Source: Basidiobolus meristosporus CBS 931.73
Lineage: Eukaryota > Basidiobolomycota > Basidiobolomycetes > Basidiobolales > Basidiobolaceae
Direction: 5' to 3'
DNA: 64,000 bases
NCBI GenBank assembly: GCA_002104905.1
Contig: MCFE01000220.1
Coordinates: 59,798-123,797, forward strand
Shown one piece after another: positions 44,801-56,064 of the stretch. Both the position numbers and the translations under genes were made by a program. The notes below the pieces were generated by a model. The model was not told the origin of the DNA and ran no database searches. It saw only the letters and a program-made list of their open reading frames with translations. Positions within the stretch are counted from its first letter, which is position 1. The number at the start of each line of letters is the position of its first letter.

Positions 44801-45963
44801 TTCATTCTTACTGGCTGGGTAATACGGTTGATTATGTGGGAGTTCCCATCAGCTGTGGAAACTGAAGTTGATTTGGTAGGTTCCGAGTTGATTCCAGCTT
44901 TCAAAGCAAATTGCTCTGACATGTATTCATGCGATGCTCCTGAGTCAATCATGATCTTGGCAGGTACTCCATTGATTACTCCATTCAAGTACAATAACTT
45001 CCCTGAGTTTGAAGTCATTTGGGACAAGTACTCTTCTGTCATATGGAAGGTGAGTTCCGAGTCTTCTTCAAGCTCATCTTTCACATTACTGTGTTCATGG
45101 GACTCAATATGGTAGAAGGTTCTTGTTGGCTGGTGTCCATTTCTTCTCTGAGGGCAGTACTTTGCAATATGTCCCTGCTGGTGGCAATTGAAGCAAAGTC
45201 CTCTCTTCTTGCATTCTTCTGAGGAGGGGTTCTTCTGCATAGCGTCTATTTCCATTGGTACTGCTTCTGATTGTCTTCTTTCATAATGATTATAGCCTTT
45301 CTGATTAGTCACTGTAGGCTTCCCAACTCCAAACATAGCTGAGTCATAGTCAATGGCAATCTTGATGGCTTCTTCAATAGTCTGAGGTCTTCGGTAATTG
45401 ACTTCCTTGCGAGTTCTTTCTTTCAACCCATCAATAAAGTATTCAACTTGATCCAAGGGGTCCATTCTTTCAATTTGTCCAAGTAGACATCTGTACTCAT
45501 AGATGTATTCTTGCACCATTCCTTTCTGTCTGAGTGTCTTTAACTTCCTTCTTAGTAGTGTCTGCTGGTGTGGAGGTTCAAAAGCATCCTGAATTTCCGA
45601 CACAAACTCATCCCAGGTAGAGATTGTAGAGCATCCCATCATAGTAGCTGACCTGATCTTGTTGTGGTACCACTGTAAAGCTGCATCTGCCAGGTAAGAA
45701 GCTGCATAATGCAACTTGCTCTCTGGAGCAATTCCTTTAGCTTTAAAAGCTTCTTCAATCTGAAAGAGCCAAGTTCCCAGGTTTTCATTGACTCTGCCAT
45801 GGTACCGGTTGACCTTCACACTAAAGTTGCTCTTGACAGGGCTTTGTTGGCTCTGAGCCATGGTAGTCATTCCTTGTTGCTGTTGGCTGAGGATCTGGAG
45901 TAGCTGTTGCTGTTGGGCCAGGATTTGCTGCATGGCATTCTTCCATTCTTGATTGTCCGACAT
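41830..45963 (-). CDS. Gypsy D2 gag-pol polyprotein, 1,377 residues
   Basis: Ty3/gypsy polyprotein in one frame. Order: Gln-rich N-terminus (residues 1-45), gag domain (50-200), zinc knuckle [14 protein letters not shown] (257-270), aspartic protease [12 protein letters not shown] (Asp340), reverse transcriptase with FSKID (Asp618) and YLDD (680-683), RNase H with LCTDAS (Asp829), integrase zinc region (H...GYGHLG..CPNC, C1056/C1059), catalytic D1087 (WGIDFIG), D1147 (SDRGA) and E1183 (VTERF), a DD35E spacing, and a GPY/F-like module (QWTGPFKI). I see no chromodomain. The ATG was chosen because D1 and D3 begin at the same place after the leader. The stop lies 8 bp before the polypurine tract. 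Confidence 0.96.
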   Translation of the reverse strand: MSDNQEWKNAMQQILAQQQQLLQILSQQQQGMTTMAQSQQSPVKSNFSVKVNRYHGRVNENLGTWLFQIEEAFKAKGIAPESKLHYAASYLADAALQWYHNKIRSATMMGCSTISTWDEFVSEIQDAFEPPHQQTLLRRKLKTLRQKGMVQEYIYEYRCLLGQIERMDPLDQVEYFIDGLKERTRKEVNYRRPQTIEEAIKIAIDYDSAMFGVGKPTVTNQKGYNHYERRQSEAVPMEIDAMQKNPSSEECKKRGLCFNCHQQGHIAKYCPQRRNGHQPTRTFYHIESHEHSNVKDELEEDSELTFHMTEEYLSQMTSNSGKLLYLNGVINGVPAKIMIDSGASHEYMSEQFALKAGINSEPTKSTSVSTADGNSHIINRITQPVRMKINDYEEDLQAYIFGNCKFDLVLGKTWLFCRNPSINWRTHATQIQKDNKTYELLPARLDFNLVNSSVCETSELSKTQFCRALRKGTEMFLMAVLQEDSSTPAPQQVQTLLKKYSDVFPDELVSLPPVRDVDHAIDTGDSPPVSKTPYRMSPLELDEMKRQIDQLLEQGYIRPSKSPWGAPVLFVKKKDGTLRMCIDYRALNSVTVKNKYPIPRIDELLDQLNGATIFSKIDLMSGYNQIRVKPEDIPKTAFRTRYGHYEYLVMSFGLTNAPATFMTLMQTVFQEYLDKFVIIYLDDILIYSKTEKDHMVHIEKVLKKLRENKLYGKLAKCEFFKEHVEYLGHIVTSTGVTLDPKKVEVIKNLKQPHSISELRSFLGMVSYYRRFVKSFASIAAPLTDILKKDNTYKWDIACETAFQTLKNELAKLPSLRIPDFRKEFTLCTDASDYAIGGVLSQEHEGKDYPVAFESKKLNSAEQNYPVHEKEMLAIIQCLKTWRCYIEGVKCTVKTDHASLKYIFTQKVLSRRMTRWSEYIQQFDLEIVYCPGKNNTVADALSRLDQVAQLNLVHESDWPSLLPKYLEDQAIPNEVDEDIKKIIRDEASKFVVQDETLYRIVDGSPIAYCPYVARLDLIHKLHNGYGHLGIEGTYSLVKARAWWPRMKQDIEKLVKTCPNCQINQGQPQRIAELFPLEPVRPFERWGIDFIGRLPTTRKCNRWILVAIDHATKWPVAKAVPIASEQEVASFIYHEILMKFGCPVEILSDRGANFMAKTLEAYLEMQQIRHLKTSAYHPRTNGVTERFNGLFGKMLTKYANGVVSRWDEYIDQALFACRVRVHNTTQQSPFYLVYGCEPRIPGDLTQPKLTDTLEDELSQPSRHQQLEQRRQEAQTKVSQSAEKMKQRFDKTIAPEALTVGNFVLLRNNTRKKFEPQWTGPFKIIRECPFATYQLVDKQGNIREDLVHRDRLKLARLADNTEPSRYWYHKKRDSGEPSQL

Positions 45964-46004
45964 CTTGAGGGTGGTTTCTTCTTTTCTTCAGGAGGGAGGT
46001 TTCT

Positions 46005-46022
46005 GGTTATCGCTGCTACCAA
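46005..46022 (-). promoter_or_regulatory. Primer binding site, gypsy D2
   Basis: Coding strand TTGGTAGCAGCGATAACC right after the 5' LTR. TGGTAGCAG matches the complement of the 3' end of animal-type initiator tRNA-Met (CTGCTACCA). Use of that tRNA here is inferred. Confidence 0.65.
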
Positions 46023-46390
46023 TGTTACAAGTCTTGGTATAAGAGTTGTAGAGGAATAGGGAGTTTAGCTAGTATTGTATTCACTAAAACTTGAACTGAT
46101 TTTTATTGAGGTTCCAGCAGCTCCTTATATACATTTTGCCAGATCAATTGCTGACTAATTGTATTTCCTAATGTAGGTTGTGGCTGATGACTCATTTGAT
46201 TGCATCATCATCACCCAATAAGATCCTACTTAATATATCTATTTCTGTCTGATAAGGATCTGCTGATTCATTTGCTGACTAATGCTACTGATTTCATAGA
46301 TAATACTGATATACTGATAACCTAAACATATACTAATTGATTTGACTAAAAACTGATCTAACTTAAACATTCAAGCGGCAGATCATAACA
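46023..46390 (-). repeat. LTR-D, 5' LTR of gypsy D2
   Basis: 368 bp, by eye identical to 41,452-41,819. Contains the element promoter; a TATA-like tatataagg is present on the coding strand. Confidence 0.95.
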
Positions 46391-46995
46391 ATTGCTCCTG
46401 TAGGTGGATTAAGCCTGAGACTGCTTCTTTAGAGCAATCACTCTGCATGCCATCTTTCGAAGACTGAGGTGAGCCTAAAGGTATTGCAAACTCTCCTGAC
46501 TCAGTTTGTACAAGGTGACAAGTACAGTCAGGTGCAGTAATAGAAGTATCAAGTGGCCAGAAAGAAATTGTAGGTAGAGTAGTCACTGATGAATAATCAA
46601 ATACAACTTTTATTGCAAAACACTCTCCATGATCCTTGTAATACCACCTGTGCTGTCTGAGTGCGCTATGGCTGGGAAATTTGCTACAATAGTGACATGG
46701 TCTTTTTTCTCCACTCTTATGGCATTGAGTCAAAGTAGATTTCTCCATGGGGCAAGTAGTTTCACACTCAGCAAGATAACACTATTTTATTGCCTCTTTG
46801 TTCAATACTTTTATGTATTTGAGACAGTATTGTATTAGAGACATTGCACGTCAATGAATATAAGACTAAATGATGACCCATCATTGTAAGCATTATAAAT
46901 AAGATTGTAACATTAAATACCCACATTTATGTGTCCCCAAGGAAGAACCACCACAGCAAGTTCATAAGTATATGAATATGTTATGTGAGTGGGAG
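46391..46995 (-). pseudogene. TnX-3 transposase N-terminus and upstream spacer
   Basis: The frame 46,748-46,391 is open from its ATG for 121 residues: MEKSTLTQCHKSGEKRPCHY, CSKFPSHSALRQHRWYYKDH, then VVFDYSSVTTLPTISF. Two Cys and two His are placed like a C2H2 finger. This is the best preserved N-terminus of the family. It is cut at 46,390 by gypsy D2; the continuation is not found left of D2. Bases 46,749-46,910 match the TnX-2 spacer near 29,690. Confidence 0.65.
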
Positions 46996-47344
46996 TGTTG
47001 AAATAACTAAGAGTCCACCTAATTACTAATATATTATGAACTCCCACGTAGTTTAATGTCCTATGTCAAAATATTCACCTACAAATTAGTTTTCAAGATA
47101 TTTACTAGCTACTGGATATCAGTGAAGTATAGAATTTTAGGAAAATCTTAAACTTGTCCTGATGAGCTGAAACTTGACATGTGTTCTCTTGAGATTCCCT
47201 TGACAGTGAGGAAATAGTAATATATTTGTAGTTTTGTAATAAGTAAAAATACTATGTTGCAACTCAATAAATCAACCAGTGAAGATCATGTTTATCTTCT
47301 GATTCCCCATTTAACTGCCTATATATCTCTCTAATATTTTAACA
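46996..47344 (+). repeat. LTR-F between the TnX-3 genes
   Basis: 349 bp, TGTTGAAATAACT to ATTTTAACA. The left flank GAGTGGGAG looks like a polypurine tract and no target duplication is seen (GGGAG versus GAATC). Confidence 0.85.
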
Positions 47345-47706
47345 GAATCCTACAGAAAAACCTTTTGCGCAACACACCATTTAAAGTAAAGAATCTGGTA
47401 TTGATATTAAATCCAAAAAATCATCAGACATTGAAGACCTGTGAAGCTGTTGAGTGCAATGATAAAAAGTGTGCCAATAATAAAGAGGCTCTGAGATGTA
47501 TAGCACACCATCACCTTAAGGGCAGCATACCATGGGATCATCAAGAACTCAAGGTCAAGCAGAATGTACTTAACCTGTTCTATGAGCATTCTCCTGGATG
47601 CAAACCAGCAAAGGGTTTTTTTGCCAGCAGTAGTATGCTAGCCAGTTATCTCAGGAATTGCAGAGATCATCATGGGCAGGAGAGCAAAGGTGCCCCTTTG
47701 CAGTAA
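47345..47706 (+). pseudogene. TnX-3 ORF2 fragment
   Basis: Open 47,365-47,706: TLKTCEAVECNDKKCANNKE, IAHHHLKGSIPWDHQELKVK, QNVLNLFYEHSPG, YLRNCRDHHGQ. It is the cleanest copy of the ORF2 central motif. Truncated after the motif. Confidence 0.6.
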
Positions 47707-47709
47707 GAA

Positions 47710-48600
47710 AAGGAGTATTCTATAGTATATCTTCTGTCCTCTATATTTTGTCTCCAATTGGCATTGGAATACTCTACTAGGTCCAATGTTTAGTCCTTAT
47801 GGGTAATCTTGAGCAGAAATTGGCAGTTCCTTATAGTAAATGAAACCAGTTTTACTGCTCAATATGCCTGAATGCATATCTCTGATTTCACTGGCTGGCA
47901 ACTTCATACTGAGTTTGAGCTCTAAGCATGGTATATATCCAGCTGCCAGCCTTGTACGGGTAATAGAGGTCAGGGCTTTCACACTGGACCTAGTTTTCTT
48001 GATTTAGCTGACTTTTGACTAAGCTAATGTTAATTTGCATTAGGGTAGCTGCCAGCTTGCAGTCTTCCATTTGCTACTTCTCTCCTATATCTTTGATGCA
48101 CTTGGACTGGCTGAAGGTCATATTCTGTGTGCTGTTGTCTCTGAATAGCTTTATTGCAATGTAGCAACTGAGCTCCCCTAGGTTGGACATCCCACAATCC
48201 ATTGATAAATTGAACTTGGTGTCTTCCAATGTTTCCTAATTATTGGCAGCAATAATAAGGTCATCCGTTTACAAAGCTAGTAGAGCTGGGCTTACTCTAT
48301 TTGGCCTATAGAAGACACTGTATTCAGCAGTACATCCTTGGCAACTAAAAGATCAGAAGTAAGAATCTATCTTGCAATTTTAGGCTTTTAGTAATTATTT
48401 ACACTATGTGGATACTTTGACTCTGTCAGACCCAGTTAGGGCTATATTAGTATACTAATTCATCTAACTAGCTCATGTACACACTCTCAGCAAGTTCCCT
48501 ACCCATAAGTGCAGCTTTTGCATCTTCTATATGAGTAAAAGACTTGCCTATGAATAATAACTTGGTTCAATGGGTGGAATCAGTCCACATCAACTGTCTT
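47710..48600 (-). pseudogene. Copia reverse transcriptase fragment, decayed
   Basis: Reading leftwards: PALLAL-TDDLIIAAN (YVDD region with a stop), ETLEDTKFNLS, LGELSCYIAIK, then QSKCIKDI and ATLMQIN. It belongs to the copia A/B group. A 61-codon frame at 47,797-47,982 is not recognised. Confidence 0.6.
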
Positions 48601-48609
48601 AATCCCACA

Positions 48610-49020
48610 ATCAGGCTGCCATAATGCCAGCAGATTAGAAATATGTACCCTCCAAGCAATCTAATGATGGGCTTATGATTGCATTTTGCTATATTTACTG
48701 ACAAATAAAGCTAAAAACTTGACACTATTTTAGAGGCCTTTTGACAAGAGTTGCATGATATTTGTATAGTCTTGATGCATTCATCACTTCTGTACAATAA
48801 TCCCTACAGTCATGAACACCTGCTGCACTTGACATACCTCTCTCACCCAATCTTTGCAGCATGCTGGAATGGTATTGGCACTGTTACCATCTATATTGCA
48901 TTGCAGGTACCATTTACATCTTACAAATATATGCATGAGAGCCACCACTTTTGCAATGAATTCCACCTCAATATTGGCAGAGAACCTTTTGGTATTTAGC
49001 CAATATACTCCTGCTGCCTG
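48610..49020 (-). pseudogene. TnX-4 transposase, 3' part
   Basis: 48,966-48,784 reads MEFIAKVVALMHIFVRCKWY..CQVQQVFMTV, parallel to EVLMAEVATTKHLFARCICY of TnX-1. Sequence to the left matches 8,810-9,000. Confidence 0.55.
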
Positions 49021-49388
49021 TGTTATGATCTACCGCTTGAATGTTTAAGTTAGATCAGTTTTTAGTCAAATCAATTAGTATATGTTTAGGTTATCAGTAT
49101 ATCAGTATTATCTATGAAATTAGTAGCATTAGTCAGCAAATGAATCAGCAGATCCTTATCAGACAGAAATTGATATATTAAGTAGGATCTTATTGGGTGA
49201 TGATGATGCAATCAAATGAGTCATCAGCCACAACCTACATTAGGAAATACAATTAGTCAGCAATTGATCTGGCAAAATGTATATAAGGAGCTGCTGGAAC
49301 CTCAATAAAAATCAGTTCAAGTTTTAGTGAATACAATACTAGCTAAACTCCCTATTCCTCTACAACTCTTATACCAAGACTTGTAACA
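49021..49388 (+). repeat. LTR-D, 5' LTR of gypsy D3
   Basis: 368 bp, TGTTATGATC to CTTGTAACA. Primer site TTGGTAGCAGCGATAACC follows at 49,389. Confidence 0.94.
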
Positions 49389-49446
49389 TTGGTAGCAGCG
49401 ATAACCAGAAACCTCCCTCCTGAAGAAAGAAGAAACCACCCTCAAG

Positions 49447-52400
49447 ATGTCGGACAATCAAGAATGGAAGAATGCCATGCAGCAAATCCTGGCCCAACAG
49501 CAACAGCTACTCCAGATCCTCAGCCAACAGCAACAAGGAATGACTACCATGGCTCAGAGCCAGCAAAGCCCTGTCCAGAGCAACTTTAGTGTGAAGGTCA
49601 ACCGGTACCATGGCAGAGTCAATGAAAACCTGGGGACTTGGCTCTTTCAGATTGAAGAAGCTTTCAAAGCTAAAGGAATTGCTCCAGAGAGCAAGTTGCA
49701 TTATGCAGCTTCTTACCTGGCAGATGCAGCTTTACAGTGGTACCACAACAAGATCAGGTCAGCCACTATGATGGGATGCTCTACAATCTCTACCTGGGAT
49801 GAGTTTGTGTTGGAAATTCAGGATGCTTTTGAACCTCCACACCAGCAGACACTACTAAGAAGGAAGTTAAAGACACTCAGACAGAAAGGAATGGTGCAAG
49901 AATACATCTATGAGTACAGATGTCTACTTGGGCAAATTGAAAGAATGGACCCCTTGGATCAAGTTGAATACTTTATTGATGGGTTGAAAGAAAGAACTCG
50001 CAAGGAAGTGAATTACCAGAGACCTCAGACTATTGAAGTAGCCATCAAGATTGCCATTGACTATGACTCAGCTATGTTTGGAGTTGGGAAGCCTACAGTG
50101 ACTAATCAGAAAGGCTATAATCATTATGAAAGAAGACAATCAGAAGCAGTACCAATGGAAATAGACGCTATGCAGAAGAGTCCCTCCTCAGAAGAATGCA
50201 AGAAAAGAGGACTTTGCTTCAATTGCCACCAGCAGGGACATATTGCAAAGTACTGCCCTCAGAGAAGAAATGGACACCAGCCAACAAGAACCTTCAACCA
50301 TATTGGGTCCCATGAACACAGTAATGTGGAAGATGAGCTTGAAGAAGACTTGGAACTCACCTTCCATATGACAGAAGAGTACTTGTCCCAAATGACTTCA
50401 AACTCAGGGAAGTTATTGTACTTGAATGGAGTAATCAATGGAGTACCTGCCAAGATCATGATTGACTCAGGAGCATCACATGAGTACATGTCAGAGCAAT
50501 TTGCTTTGAAAGCTGGAATCAACTCGGAACCTACCAAATCAACTTCAGTTTCCACAGCTGATGGGAACTCCCACATAATCAACCGTATTACCCAGCCAGT
50601 AAGAATGAAGATCAATGACTATGAAGAAGACCTACAGGCTTATATATTTGGGAACTGCAAGTTTGACCTTGTACTTGGAAAAACCTGGCTATTTTGTTGT
50701 AATCCATCAATCAACTGGAGAACCTATGCTACTCAGATCCAAAAAGACAACAAGACCTATGAGCTATTACCTGCCAGGCTGGATTTCAACTTGGTCAATT
50801 CCAGTGTGTGTGAGACAAGTGAACTTAGCAAGACCCAGTTCTGTAGAGCACTTAGAAAAGGTACCAAGATGTTCCTCATGGTGGTATTACAGGAGGATTC
50901 CTCTATCCCAGCACCCCAGGAGGTCCAGACTCTCTTGAAGAAATATTCAGACGTGTTCCCAGATGAGCTTGTAAGCCTACCACCAGTCAGAGACGTGGAT
51001 CATGCCATTGACACAGGAGATAGCCCTCCAGTGAGCAAGACACCTTACAGAATGAGTCCATTAGAATTGGAGGAAATGAAGAGACAAATTGATCAGCTAT
51101 TGGAGCAAGGATACATCAGGCCCAGCAAGTCACCCTGGGGAGCACCAGTGCTTTTTGTGAAAAAGAAGGATGGAACACTTAGGATGTGCATTGACTACAG
51201 AGCCCTGAACTCAGTTACTGTCAAGAATAAGTACCCCATACCTTGCATTGATGAGCTTTTAGACCAACTTAATGGAGCCACTATTTTCAGCAAGATTGAC
51301 CTCATGTCAGGATACAACCAGATTAGGGTGAAGCCAGAAGACATCCCCAAGACAGCATTCAGGACCAGATATGGACATTACAAGTACTTAGTCATGAGTT
51401 TTGGCCTCACCAATGCCCCTGCAACATTCATGATGCTGATGCAGACTGTCTTTCAGGAGTACTTAGACAAGTTTGTGATAATCTACCTGGATGACATATT
51501 GATATACAGCAAGACAGAAGAGGATTACGTAGTGCACATTGAAAAGGTCTTGAAGAAACTAAGAGAGAACAAGCTATATGGCAAGCTAGCCAAGTGTGAA
51601 TTCTTCAAGGAGCACGTTGAATACCTGGGACACATAGTGACTAGCACAGGAGTAACCTTAGACCCAAAGAAGGTGGAAGTAATCAAGAAATTGAAGCAGC
51701 CCCATAGCATATCAGAATTCAGATCATTCATTGGAATGGTTTCCTATTATTGGCGATTTGTCAAGTCTTTTGCAAGTATTGCAGCCCCTTTAACTGATAT
51801 CCTCAAGAAAGACAATACCTACAAGTGGGACATAGCTTGTGAGACTGCCTTCCAGACGCTCAAGAATGAACTTGCTAAGCTGCCAAGCCTAAGAATACCA
51901 GACTTCAGAAAAGAGTTCACTCTGTGCACAGATGCTTCAGATTATGCAATTGGTGGAGTGCTGAGCCAAGAACACAAGGGAAAGGACTACCCTGTTGCCT
52001 TTGAATCCAAGAAACTGAACTCAGCAGAACAAAACTATCCAGTCCATGAGAAGGAGATGCTTGCCATAATACACTGTTTGAAGACATGGAGATGCTATAT
52101 TGAAGGAGTCAAATGCACTGTGAAGACTGATCATGCCTCCCTCAAGTATATATTTACTCAGAAGGTACTCTCTAGAAGAATGACAAGATGGAGTGAATAC
52201 ATTCAGCAATTTGACCTGGAGATTGTCTACTGCCCTGGAAAAAACAACACGGTTGCTGATGCCTTATCAAGATTAGATCAAGTTGCACAACTCAACTTGG
52301 TGCATAAATCAGATTGGCCTAGCCTATTACCAAAGTACTTGGAGGACCAAGCCATTCCTAATGAGGTGGATGAAGATATCAAGAAGATAATCCGTGATGA

Positions 52401-53355
52401 AGCCAGCAAATTTGTTGTACAGGATGAAACACTCTACCAAATTGTTGATGGAAGCCCTATTGCCTATTGTCCTTATGTTGCTTGCCTGGATTTAATACAT
52501 AAGCTACACAATGGATATGGACATCTTGGGATTGAAGGAACCTATAGCCTTGTGAAAGCAAGAGCATGGTGGCCCAGAATGAAACAAGATATTGAGAAGC
52601 TAATGAAAACATGCCCAAACTGCCAAATCAAGTTTGGATGCCCTGTGGAGATCTTATCCAGTAGAGGTGCAAGCTTTATGGCCAAGACATTAGAGGCTTA
52701 CCTAGATATGCAGCAGATCAGACACTTGAAAACCTTGGCATATCACCCCAGAACTAATGAAGTCACTGAGCGGTTTAATGGATTATTTGGAAAAATGCTG
52801 ACCAAGTATGCAAATGGAGTTGTCAGTAGATGGGATGAGTATATAGACCAAGCACTCTTTGCATGCAGAGTCAGAGTACACAACACCACCCAGCAATCAC
52901 CATTTTACTTAGTTTATGGATGTGAACCAAGGATTCCAGGAGATCTCACACAATCAAAGCTTACAGACACCTTAGAAGATGAACTCAGTCAGCCAAGTAG
53001 ACACCAGCAACTGGAACAAAGACGTCAAGAGGCACAGACCAAAGTATCTCAAAGTGCAGAAAGGATGAAGCAGAGATTTGATAAGACTTTAGCACCAGAA
53101 GCATTGACAGTTGGGAACTTTGTATTGCTAAGAAACAACACTTGGAAGAAGTTTGAGCCACAATGAACAGGACCATTCAAGATCATCAGAGAATGTCCAT
53201 TTGCAACTTACCAACTGGTGGACAAACAAGGTAATATCTGGGAAGACTTAGTGCATAGGGACAGACTCAAGCGTACAAGACTTGCTGATAATACTGAACC
53301 ATCAAGATATTGGTATCACAAGAAAAGAGATTCAGGAGAACCCTCTCAACTTTAG
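49447..53355 (+). pseudogene. Gypsy D3 gag-pol with integrase deletion and late stop
   Basis: Open from 49,447 to 53,166 (1,239 residues), with the same domains as D2 up to the integrase zinc region (CPNCQI). The next 75 residues of D2, including the first catalytic Asp (WGIDFIG), are absent; the frame resumes in phase at KFGCPVEIL near 52,630. TGA at 53,164-53,166 replaces the Trp of the GPY/F-like module; the frame continues to 53,355. Gag, protease, reverse transcriptase (YLDD) and RNase H look intact, so it may still copy its RNA but cannot integrate by itself. Confidence 0.94.
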
Positions 53356-53365
53356 TAGGGGAGAA

Positions 53366-53733
53366 TGTTATGATCTGCCGCTTGAATGTTTAAGTTAGAT
53401 CAGTTTTTAGTCAAATCAATTAGTATATGTTTAGGTTATCAGTATATCAGTATTATCTATGAAATCAGTAGCATTAGTCAGCAAATGAATCAGCAGATCC
53501 TTATCAGACAGAAATAGATATATTAAGTAGGATCTTATTGGGTGATGATGATGCAATCAAATGAGTCATCAGCCACAACCTACATTAGGAAATACAATTA
53601 GTCAGCAATTGATCTGACAAAATGTATATAAGGAGCTGCTGGAACCTCAATAAAAATCAGTTCAAGTTTTAGTGAATACAATACTAGCTAAACTCCCTAT
53701 TCCTCTACAACTCTTATACCAAGACTTGTAACA
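53366..53733 (+). repeat. LTR-D, 3' LTR of gypsy D3
   Basis: 368 bp, preceded by the polypurine tract TAGGGGAGAA. Confidence 0.94.
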
Positions 53734-53929
53734 CCTGCTGGATTCTGGACCCCCTTATAGGGGCACTCTGGCTCTTGTTTGTGAGGATCCATCACTGAAT
53801 ATTATAAATATTGACTTGTGATAAGGAGAAACCTAGTATGTCTTGGCTCAGAAGGCCACTTAAATAAATATACATCCAGTTCATCCTGTTCTTACATTTA
53901 TATAGCTGCATATGCATATGCCAGTATAT
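53734..53929 (-). pseudogene. TnX-4 transposase fragment right of gypsy D3
   Basis: Reads WHMHMQLYKCKNRMNW, parallel to INIHMHMQQYKCKDWMNW in TnX-1. It is joined directly to the palindrome, so everything upstream in the transposase was deleted. Confidence 0.55.
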
Positions 53930-54661
53930 AGACTTGTTCTGTTGGATAGTGCCACACTGAGCCATTAGTGCCAAATGATGCCATAGTGTGCCAGGGAGAC
54001 TAAGCAAACCTATACTTGGCCACAAAGTGTGAAACATAGATCTGCATCTTCATGCAAAGTAGCCCCTGTGTTTCATCTATTTTGTTGGAGAAAATCCATT
54101 TTTTGACCTTTTTTTTAGGTCAATGTTGCGCAGGATGTTTAAGAACACAAAAGGATTGAAATATGCATTTGGCACTCAATACCCATGCCACTCTGAATCT
54201 AGCTCCTGTGGCTTGTAACATGTCACAAAAATGCATGGCATTATCTTGGTCCACTGGTACTATCTGGCACTATAAGTACTTTGTAGAGATCTTACTTTAG
54301 GGCTAATAATTAAATATAGTGCCAGATATTATCAGTGGACCAAGATAGTGCCATGCATTTTTGTGACATGTTACAAGCCACAGGAGCTAGATTCAGAGTG
54401 TCATGGGTATTGAGTACCTGATTCATGTCTTCTATTCTTCTGTGCTCTTACACATCCTCCACAACATAAATATACAAAAATACGTCAAAAAAAGGATTTT
54501 CTCCTGCATCATAGGTGAAACACAATGGCTGCTTTGCATGAAGATGTAGATCTATGTTTCACACTCTGTGGCCAAGTATAGGCTCACTTGGCCTCTCTGG
54601 CACACTATGGCATCATTTGGCACTCATGGCTCAATGTGGCACTATCCAACAGAACAAGTCT
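53930..54661. repeat. Second palindrome of the TnX family
   Basis: Arms 53,930-54,274 and 54,315-54,661, inverted, spacer about 40 bp, homologous to 11,282-12,015. Outer ends AGACTTGTTC and GAACAAGTCT. Confidence 0.85.
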
Positions 54662-56059
54662 TATGTATTGAAAATATTTGTGCTTGAGAGGTACTGAGGG
54701 TGTTACTTTTCAGCTTCACAATATTTCTCTGACTGCATGAGCATCTTTAGACAGGGTATTGTTGGATTATACCTGAGATATGAACAATGATTGCCTTTTA
54801 TGGTGGTGAATGCCTGGGAAGTTGGGCAGCTTGCAATGGTGACAATGTCTGATCTGAAAGCCATTCAAGTGTAACACATGTTGGTATCAGGATGGTCTCT
54901 GGGTGATATTTTGACATCCACATGATTCATGTACATTTATAAAATGTACCTGATAAGTAGTATCCCAGAATGATTTTGGCATGAAGTAGTAGTAAATCTT
55001 CAAAGCCCCTATATATATACTGCCAAATAGTACCAGTGGACCAAGATAGTGCCATGCATTTTTGTGACATGTTACGAGCCACAGGTGCTAGATTCAGAGT
55101 GTCATGGGCATTGAGTACCTGATTCATATCTTCTGTACTTCTGTGCTCTTACACATCCTCCACAACATTAATATACAAAAAAATGTCAAAAAAAGGATTT
55201 TCTCCTGCATCATAGGTGAAACACAATGGCTGCTTTGCATGAAGATGTAGATCTATGTTTCACACTCTGTGGCCAAGTATAGGCTCACTTGGCCTCTCTG
55301 GCACACTATGGCATCATTTGGCACTCATGGCTCAATGTGGCACTATCCAACGGAACAAGTCTTATATATTGAAAATATTTGTGCTTGAGAGACACTGAGG
55401 GTGTTACTTTAAGCTTCACAATATTTCTCTGACTGCATGAGCATCTTTAGACAGGGTATTGTTGGAGTATACCTGAAATATGAACAATGATTGCCTTTTA
55501 TGGTGGTGAATGCCTGCAAAGTTGGGCAGCTTGCAATGGTGACAATGTCTGATCTGAAAACCATTCAAGTGTAACACATGTTGGTATCAGGATGGTCTCT
55601 GGGTGATATTTTGACATCCACATGATTCATGTACATTTATAAAATGTACCTGATAAGTAGTATCCCAGAATGATTTTGGCATGAAGTAGTAGTAAATCTT
55701 CAAAGCCCCTATATATATACTGCCAATTAGCACCAGTGGACCAAGATAGTGCCATTCATTTTTGTGGCATGATACATGATACAGGAGCTAGATTCAGAGT
55801 GCCATGGGTATTGAGAATTAGGTGCATGTCTTCAATCCCTCTGTGCTCTTACACATCATGTACAACATTAATCCAAAAAAAAGGTCAAAAATGAATTTTC
55901 TCCAGTACAGCTGGTGAAACACAGGGGCTGCTTTGCCTGAAGATGCAAAGCTATGTTTCACACTCTGTGGCCAAGTGTACGCTCACTTGGCCTCCCTGGC
56001 TCACAATGGTATCTTTGGCACTCACGGCTTGGTGTGGCACTATCCAACAGAACAAGTCT
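54315..56059. repeat. Tandem array, about 700-bp units, 2.5 copies
   Basis: Unit 1 54,315-55,015, unit 2 55,016-55,715, partial unit 3 55,716-56,059. Each unit is a palindrome arm plus a 354-bp segment. Segments 54,662-55,015 and 55,363-55,715 read on - as CHHCKLPN..GIHHHKRQ, resembling a decayed transposase zinc-finger region. Units 1 and 2 are nearly identical; unit 3 is more diverged. Confidence 0.85.
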
Positions 56060-56064
56060 AATGT

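Larger units (their letters stand above)
41452..46390 (-). mobile_element. Gypsy D2, complete and apparently intact
   Basis: 4,939 bp. The two 368-bp LTRs look identical. A 4-bp duplication ATTG flanks it (41,448-41,451 and 46,391-46,394). One open polyprotein, primer site and polypurine tract are all present. Everything visible is compatible with an active, very recent insertion. Confidence 0.96.
49021..53733 (+). mobile_element. Gypsy D3, complete outline, integrase-defective
   Basis: LTRs at 49,021-49,388 and 53,366-53,733 differ at about four positions. 4-bp duplication CCTG (49,017-49,020 and 53,734-53,737). Inserted in the TnX-4 transposase. Confidence 0.95.
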
